NCBI GenBank assembly: GCA_005880075.1
Contig: VBJT01000095.1
Location: 1-9,826, forward strand
Direction of reading: 5' to 3'
From: Chloroflexota bacterium
Lineage (GTDB): Bacteria; Chloroflexota; Dehalococcoidia; SM23-28-2; RBG-16-64-32
Length of the DNA: 9,826 nucleotides
Shown here: piece by piece, positions 6,092 through 9,826 of the stretch
Layout of the letters: each line of letters starts with the position of its first letter
How positions within the stretch are numbered: position 1 is the first letter of the stretch
Notes under the pieces: generated by a model
What the model was told of the DNA's origin: nothing
Seen by the model: only the letters and a program-made list of their open reading frames with translations
The model's database searches: none
Program-made: the position numbers and the translations under genes

Positions 6092-7058
6092 TTAGGCTGC
6101 TTCCTGGTCGCCTTTAGTCGCCCGCGCGACGCGCTCCCACTCCCAACACGCGCTCTGATGCGCCTCCGCCACCGTTATCAGCGGCGGGTTCTCTTCCTTG
6201 CAACGGTCGACATGGAACTTGCAGCGGGGATAGAAGGGGCAGCCGGCGCCAAGGCGAATCAGGTCGGGCGGCATTCCCTCGATGGGATCCAGCTTTTCCT
6301 TCCGGATCTCGTCCAGTCGCGGCACTGACTTCAGCAGTCCGAGCGTGTAAGGATGCCGGGGGTTGGCGTATAGCTCCGCCGCGGACGCCGACTCGATCAC
6401 CTTGCCCGCGTACATGACAAACACGCGGTCGGCATAGCGAGCGACCACCCCGAGGTTGTGCGTAATCACGATAACCGCCGTCCCCAGCTCCTTGGTGAGC
6501 CGGGTGAGCAGCTCGAGAATTTGGGCCTGGATCGGGGTTGTTGATCAGCGCCATCGCGATCATCACACGCTGGCGCATGCCGCCCGAGAACTGGTGCGGG
6601 TAATCATGGATGCGCCCCTTCGCCTCCGGGATCCCCACCATCTCGAGCAGCTCAATCGCGCGCTGGGTTGCCGCTCTGCGGTCCATCCTCAGGTGGAGCT
6701 CCAGCGTCTCCGTGAGCTGCCGGCCGATGGTTAACACCGGGTTGAGCGAAGTCATCGGCTCCTGGAAGATCATGCCGATCTTGTTGCCACGGATGTGGCG
6801 GACCTCTTCCTCGTCCATCTTGATCACATCTTCCCCGTCGAAGATGATCTCGCCGGAGACGATTTTGCCGGGCGGGTCCGGGATCAAGCGGAGGATGGAG
6901 AGGGCGCTGACGGTCTTCCCGCAGCCGCTCTCCCCAACCAGCCCGACAATCTCGCCCGGCTGGATGTCATACGTGACGCCGGCGACAGCCTGGACGACCC
7001 CCTCTTCTGTGTAGAAGTTGGTCTTCAGGTCCTTTACTTGCAGAAGTGGTTCCGCCAA
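6092..7058 (-). pseudogene. oppD: OppD/DppD-type ABC ATPase broken by an internal deletion and frameshift
   Basis: The 5' part (TTG start at 7058, strong GAGGAGG ribosome site 5-6 nt before it) encodes Walker A GESGCGKT (42-49), Q-loop Gln99 and signature FSGGMRQR (157-164), and follows the family to ALINNPD (176). The sequence then jumps to IQAQILELLTRLTKELGTAVIVITHNLGVVARYADRVFVMYAGKV in another frame, which runs on to 6092 with the normal oligopeptide-type C-terminus and its cysteines. The piece missing between NPD and IQAQ is what the family has as about 14 residues with Walker B and the D-loop (compare FIVCDEPVSALDVS in the neighbour). The frame change requires a loss of 3n+2 bases; about 44 fits. 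The junction, near 6530-6533, is GATC. Translated as is, the product cannot hydrolyse ATP. Everything else is intact, so the lesion is very recent or an assembly error. Confidence 0.88.
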
Positions 7059-7104
7059 CAGGCCCTCCTCTACGCGCGCCGCCCGGACGCGTCAGTTCGC
7101 TCAA

Positions 7105-7181
7105 TGGTGGGGAAGAGGGGACTCGAACCTGGAACCTAGCGATTAAGAGTCGCTTGCTCTGCCAAATTGAGCTAGTGGCCC
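7105..7181 (-). tRNA. tRNA-Lys(CUU)-like gene with a mismatched 3' part
   Basis: On the minus strand: acceptor 5' GGGCCAC, D stem GCTC/GAGC, anticodon stem AGCGA/TCGCT with loop CTCTTAA (anticodon CTT), variable AGGTT, T loop TTCGAGT, and an encoded CCA. These elements are those of a lysine tRNA. However, the 3' side CCCCT-CTTCCCC does not match the 5' side: only 2 of 5 T-stem pairs and 4 of 7 acceptor pairs can form. The expected 3' side would be CCTGG-GTGGCCC. It lies directly upstream of the oppD-type gene and shares its promoter. It may be non-functional or chimeric. Confidence 0.7.
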
Positions 7182-7214
7182 GTGGATTAGTGGGTCATTT
7201 GGTCAGGTTCGCGA

Positions 7215-7244
7215 AGTATATCACGGCGCAAATTGGCGAGGCAA
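7215..7244 (-). promoter_or_regulatory. sigma70-type promoter for the tRNA and ATPase unit
   Basis: Minus strand: -35 TTGCCT (7244-7239), 18 nt spacer, -10 TATACT (7220-7215). The predicted start, near 7208, is about 27 nt before the tRNA 5' end. No other good promoter is seen before the ATPase genes. Confidence 0.55.
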
Positions 7245-7303
7245 CCTGAGGTCGTGATGCACTCCCGTCCTTGCAGCACCATACATTGTCGCTGAGATTA
7301 GGG

Positions 7304-7331
7304 TTCCATAGCAAGCGCATCGGCGTACAAT
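7304..7331 (+). promoter_or_regulatory. weak promoter candidate for the leader ORF and methyltransferase
   Basis: A good -10 TACAAT (7326-7331) has only a poor -35 (TTCCAT, 7304-7309, spacer 16). The location fits: a start near 7338 would leave a leader of about 30 nt before the small ORF. Confidence 0.3.
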
Positions 7332-7366
7332 ACCGCCGTGCGGCTGATCTGCTACAGGAGGCAAAA

Positions 7367-7456
7367 ATGAGGTTTCGACGGCTGAATCAACGATCTAACT
7401 ATCGCCTGCTCCCCAGCATAGGCGCAGGTGAGGTGATTCGCTGCTTACATCACTAG
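7367..7456 (+). CDS. 29-residue leader ORF upstream of methyltransferase
   Basis: ATG at 7367 is preceded by a perfect AGGAGG (7356-7361) at 5 nt spacing. The frame runs 29 codons (starting MRFRRLNQRSNYRLL, basic, ending CLHH) to a TAG at 7454-7456. The stop lies 4 nt before the AGGAGG of the methyltransferase start, an arrangement suited to translational coupling. I recognise no family. It is either a small protein, a regulatory leader peptide, or a relic. Confidence 0.4.
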   Translation: MRFRRLNQRSNYRLLPSIGAGEVIRCLHH

Positions 7457-7470
7457 CACTAGGAGGCTGT

Positions 7471-8223
7471 GTGAAGGACTTCAAACCCGAGTTGAGCTTC
7501 GGACCGAAGCTCGCAGAGGTGTACGACGACATACAACATTACTCGAAGACCCCGAGCCGGCGTGATCGAGATGCAGCCGTCACGCTTTTGGAGAGCCTAG
7601 CCCACGGCGGACCCGCGTTGGAGCTCGCTATTGGCACTGGCTGGATCGCGCTGCCGCTGGCCGCCCGCGGTATTCGCGTCGACGGAATCGAACTCTCGGC
7701 CGCCATGGTGGACCGGCTCCGCGCCAAGCCCGGAGGGGAACAGCTGTCAGTCACGATCGGCGACATGGCCGACGTTGTCGTTCCCGGTGACTACCGCCTG
7801 ATCTACGTAGTGGCGAACTCGCTGTTCAATCTCCTTACACAAGATGACCAAGTGCGCTGCTTTGAGAATGTCGCGGCCCATCTTGCTGATAATGGCGTGT
7901 TCCTCATGGAAGTTTACCGGCCGGACTTCCTCTACCAATTGCGGAGTGACCAATACGTCGATGCAGAAGGCATCGAGGTCGACGAGGTACGTCTTGACGT
8001 TGGCCGGCACGATCCGATTACGCAATTGCTCGATGAGAGCCACGTGCTCTTAACTCGCGATTGCGTGCGCATGAATCCCATCGTTACTCGGTATGCATGG
8101 CCGAGCGAACTTGATCTGATGGCTCGAATCGCTGGTCTGCGACTCAAGGAGCGCTGGGGAGGCTGGCATCGCGAGTTGTTCAGCGCGGAGAGCAGATATC
8201 TCGTGGCGGTCTATGGAGTATAG
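7471..8223 (+). CDS. class I SAM-dependent methyltransferase
   Basis: 250 residues with SAM-binding motif I ALELAIGTGWIALPLA (49-64), the acidic strand-2 end DGIELSAAMVDRL (71-83), GDMADV (98-103) after strand 3, and motif IV YRLIYVVANSLFNLL (108-122). The N-terminal FGPKLAEVYDDIQHY segment is common in this family. The substrate cannot be inferred; the IGTGWIALPLA variant of motif I recurs in uncharacterised methyltransferases. A GTG start at 7471 follows AGGAGG (7461-7466) with short 4 nt spacing, directly after a 29-codon ORF. It ends 30 bp before a clear terminator, so the gene and leader form their own unit. It is only distantly similar to the methyltransferase at 3751, sharing just the general fold. 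Confidence 0.88.
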   Translation: MKDFKPELSFGPKLAEVYDDIQHYSKTPSRRDRDAAVTLLESLAHGGPALELAIGTGWIALPLAARGIRVDGIELSAAMVDRLRAKPGGEQLSVTIGDMADVVVPGDYRLIYVVANSLFNLLTQDDQVRCFENVAAHLADNGVFLMEVYRPDFLYQLRSDQYVDAEGIEVDEVRLDVGRHDPITQLLDESHVLLTRDCVRMNPIVTRYAWPSELDLMARIAGLRLKERWGGWHRELFSAESRYLVAVYGV

Positions 8224-8252
8224 TTAATCGCCCCAGCAGCAAGTTCTGCCTG

Positions 8253-8287
8253 AAAGGCGCCCAAGACTGTGGGCGCCTTTCCTCTTT
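8253..8287 (+). terminator. Rho-independent terminator of the second methyltransferase
   Basis: AAAGGCGCCCA (8253-8263) pairs perfectly over 11 bp with TGGGCGCCTTT (8270-8280) around a 6 nt loop, followed by CCTCTTT. It would also work in part on the minus strand because of the AAA/TTT ends. Confidence 0.88.
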
Positions 8288-8445
8288 GGGGAAGAAACCT
8301 CCGTGCGGAGTCCACGAGCTTGAAAGGGCAGGGGCGTGCCTACCGGCCAGGCCTGACGGGCCGCCTGATGCATTTTGATGTCGCCTACGCGCATAGCGAC
8401 ACAGCGCCAACGAGTGGGCTCGAACGGCGGTCTGTTGACCGCCTT

Positions 8446-9310
8446 TGTAGTGCTTCAGGACATGTGAGAAGTCCGGGCCTACCTGGGTAGGCGCTGAAGA
8501 GCATACTCCAATGGTGGCCGGTAGCCGAGAGCGCTGTGCAGGCGGCGCCGGTTATAGAAGCTGACATAGTCGACGAGCCAGCGCTCCCAGTGGTCAATGG
8601 CGGCCTCATCAACGCCGTCCCAGAACTCCTCCTGCACGATCCGCTGCACCCGTTCCACTTTGCCGTTCAGGCGGGGTGTACGGGGCTTTACCAGCAGGCG
8701 GGGCAGGGCCCGGCAGACGGCGGCAGTCGTACGGGTGGCAAGCACCGTGGCTCCCAGATAACGGCTGCAGTCGTCGATCAGCGTAAGCTGGAAGCGGCGT
8801 TGGGGCAGGTATTTGAGGTCCATCTGCGCGCGTTCGCCGGGCAGAGCCCTGGCGTAGCGAATCCAGTTCGGCTTTGGCTTCCGAGGCCGCAGCACCAACC
8901 CCCCGCAGCGCCGGAGGATGCGGTAGACGCTTGAGAGGCTGAAAGCGATGAGGCGGGCCTGCAAGAGGTGGGCGTGCAGGCGGCGGATCCCTAGGCCGAG
9001 TTGGTAGTGGCCGCGGCGTACGGCAGCGAGAACCTCAGCCGCCAGGGCTTTCGGACAACGATGCGGTCGGCGGGTGCGATCCAAAAGCGCCCGCTTGCCC
9101 GTGCGCCGCCAACGCAGCCATCAGCGCGCGAATGTACTATACGGAACCTCAGCGGCCTGGCAGAACCGGCGAGCACTCAGCTGCCAGCGCCGCAAGCATT
9201 CTTCATAGGCAACGATGTACTGAACTCTTGTGGCCACAGGCCACGCTGTGCGAACGTTGTGCATCAGGGCCTCCTTATAGGCTGTGTTTTGGGATTTACT
9301 TCAACCTACA
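8446..9310 (-). mobile_element. degenerate insertion sequence, IS481-like, ends uncertain
   Basis: The extent is estimated from TGTAG reading inward at 8446 on the plus strand and TGTAG reading inward at 9310 on the minus strand, which bracket the transposase pseudogene. Beyond this pentamer the two ends do not match well and no target duplication is visible, so the true boundaries are unresolved. Confidence 0.35.
8479..9264 (-). pseudogene. IS481/rve-type DDE transposase, inactivated by stop codon and internal deletion
   Basis: The true start is the ATG at 9264, with AAGGAGG (9276-9270) 5 nt before it. It encodes MHNVRTAWPVATRVQYIVAY and a helix-turn-helix (SARRFCQAAEVPYSTFAR), then a TGA at 9123-9121 (codon 48), after which the same frame continues with WLRWRRTGKRALLDRTRRPH and the integrase core. 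First catalytic Asp is in QMDLKYL; the Glu region KPRTPRLNGKVERVQR and the C-terminal FYNRRRLHSALGYRPP are present. Between RALPRLL and VKPRTPRLNGK (near 8691) the segment that carries the second catalytic Asp (family pattern xxTDNGxEF) is absent, an in-frame loss of roughly 30-35 residues. The element therefore cannot transpose on its own. Confidence 0.88.
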
Positions 9311-9370
9311 GGTCAGGCCCTTCTCTTTTCACCTCCTCTCTGTCTCACATCTCTTGGAACATCACACCTG

Positions 9371-9399
9371 TTGACTGCCTTCGGGCCGGTTGCTAGCAT
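9371..9399 (+). promoter_or_regulatory. sigma70-type promoter of the split tRNA
   Basis: TTGACT (9371-9376), a 17 nt spacer and TAGCAT (9394-9399). The predicted start near 9406 is only 3-4 nt before the tRNA 5' end at 9409/9410, which is the normal layout of a tRNA promoter. Confidence 0.75.
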
Positions 9400-9408
9400 G
9401 AGCGATGC

Positions 9409-9457
9409 CGGCGATTGGCTCAGTTGGTTAGAGCGCCCCGATGCATCGGGGAGGTCG
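9409..9457 (+). tRNA. 5' half of a tRNA, missing its T arm and 3' acceptor
   Basis: Acceptor strand CGGCGAT (9409-9415), then TG, D stem GCTC/GAGC with loop AGTTGGTTA, G26, a palindrome CCCCGATGCATCGGGG (9437-9452) in place of an ordinary anticodon arm, and AGGTC. After 9457 the sequence leaves the tRNA and becomes the antisense of a GIY-YIG gene. The palindrome gives a 5 bp stem with a 6 nt loop (ATGCAT) lacking U33, so no anticodon can be assigned. The body resembles Ile/Ala-type tRNAs. The complementary 3' half is at 9734-9761 on the other strand. Confidence 0.65.
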
Positions 9458-9792
9458 ACGCGTTCAGGAGCCTTGGCGATCAGTTTCTCCAGATACGCCC
9501 GACTCTTCATCGCCTTCATCTGAAACCCGCGCTTGCGGGCTGATGTCGCGTCCAGGCATTCTTCCCGGTAAACCAATATCCAGGGACGAAAGATGCCTAG
9601 TCGCCCGAACTTTCCCCGCGTTGTGCTCGATCAGTCGCACTTCAGGATCCGACGAGAAGCCTGTGCAGTATCGACCATTGCGGCCGCTTTGTAGGGCGTA
9701 GACGAAGGATGACATCGATTGAAGGGAAGCATGTGGTGGGCGATGCAGGATTTGAACCTGCGACCTCCCCGACGCGTCGGGGCGCTCTAACC
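9426..9792. repeat. 32 bp inverted repeats from tRNA sequence flanking the GIY-YIG gene
   Basis: The repeat arms are 9426-9457 (plus) and 9761-9792 (minus strand). They are identical at 30 of 32 positions from GGTTAGAGCGCC to GGGGAGGTCG. The only differences are T/C and A/G within the central palindrome (GATGCATC versus GACGCGTC), and they preserve its symmetry. About 300 bp lies between the arms. Confidence 0.9.
9457..9715 (-). pseudogene. small GIY-YIG nuclease domain gene with a +1 frameshift
   Basis: Small single-domain GIY-YIG nucleases of this size cut DNA and are often carried by mobile elements. The first frame (ATG at 9715) gives SFVYALQSGRNGRYCTGFSSDPEVRLIEHNAG and RATRHL, matching the family start, where VY and the (Y/C)xG of the GIY...YIG pair and Arg/Glu/His-Asn of RLxEHNxG are visible. 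At the AAA of 9589-9591 one extra base shifts the frame; the other frame continues RPWILVYREECLDATSARKRGFQMKAMKSRAYLEKLIAKAPERV, including PW and the catalytic-type Glu of YREE. The YIG position reads CTG, so activity may already have been weakened. After 9457 the shifted frame runs on through the antisense of the tRNA half to 9313. The start lies 18 bp after the CCA of the tRNA 3' half in the same direction. Confidence 0.82.
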
Positions 9793-9815
9793 TGACCCGC
9801 CTCCGATTAGGCTTT
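9734..9815 (-). tRNA. tRNA 3' half with degenerate 5' side
   Basis: Minus strand: palindrome CCCCGACGCGTCGGGG (9782-9767), variable AGGTC, a perfect T arm GCAGG-TTCAAAT-CCTGC (9761-9745), acceptor ATCGCCC (9744-9738), A73 and CCA (9736-9734). Upstream, GGTTAGAGCG is kept but the D arm reads GGGTCA with missing bases, and no GGGCGAT acceptor strand is present, so this strand does not hold a full tRNA. Its acceptor strand pairs with the 5' half at 9409-9415 at six of seven positions. Confidence 0.65.
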
Positions 9816-9826
9816 CAATGTACGAC

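Noticed and set aside
8379..8401. Hairpin TGTCGC...GCGACA in the region between terminator and IS
   Set aside because: Six pairs with an 11 nt loop, no T-run and no neighbouring gene to serve; likely chance.
9121..9123. TGA in the transposase as evidence for a reassigned genetic code
   Set aside because: TGA is the ordinary stop of lepA, yceI-like, and first methyltransferase genes in this window, so the TGA in the transposase is a nonsense mutation.
1..9826. Search for a CRISPR array or toxin-antitoxin/defence operon
   Set aside because: No regularly spaced direct repeats and no recognisable Cas, toxin, antitoxin or restriction genes were seen; repeats present are palindromic and irregularly placed.

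Overview
The window looks like a stretch of high-GC bacterial chromosome. Protein family mix, GTG/TTG starts and many short palindromic repeats would fit an uncultured Chloroflexota-type genome, but this lineage guess is an inference and is weak. Ordinary chromosomal genes alternate with small mobile or repeat elements, many of them decaying.

Layout. 37-843 (+) is a REP-associated tyrosine transposase (RAYT) whose reading frame contains two copies of a 93-94 bp palindromic repeat. It converges on and overlaps the 3' end of lepA (804-2741, -), the translation factor EF4, which itself carries two in-frame repeat insertions. Divergent from lepA is a membrane-anchored YceI-domain protein (2938-3696, +), then a strong hairpin and a SAM-dependent methyltransferase (3751-4455, +). 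4456-5013 is mostly non-coding: a possible terminator, a 79 bp inverted repeat, a doubtful 82-residue ORF and a good terminator for the minus-strand unit downstream.

5014-7181 (-) reads as one transcription unit from a recognisable promoter (7244-7215): a lysine-type tRNA with a mismatched 3' end, an OppD/DppD ATPase broken by a deletion that removes Walker B, and an intact OppF/DppF ATPase. No permease or binding-protein gene is present, so the pair is either an orphan or is split from its partners. 7367-8223 (+) is a 29-codon leader ORF with a strong ribosome site followed by a second SAM methyltransferase and a clear terminator. 8479-9264 (-) is a dead IS481/rve-type transposase (one stop codon, one internal deletion removing a catalytic Asp).

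The most unusual part is 9371-9826. A near-consensus promoter leads into the 5' half of a tRNA on the plus strand. The matching 3' half (T arm, acceptor, CCA) lies 300 bp away on the opposite strand, just upstream of a frameshifted GIY-YIG nuclease gene. The two halves share a 32 bp inverted repeat centred on a perfect 16 bp palindrome in place of the anticodon arm. The two copies differ at only two positions, and the differences compensate each other. Inverting the segment between the repeats would rebuild an uninterrupted tRNA-like sequence with the nuclease gene directly behind it. This suggests a tRNA-embedded GIY-YIG element that moves or flips.

Stretches with no gene that I can support: 2742-2937 (divergent lepA/yceI intergenic region), 7182-7325 (only the minus-strand promoter), 8288-8445 (nothing recognised) and 9311-9370 (nothing recognised).
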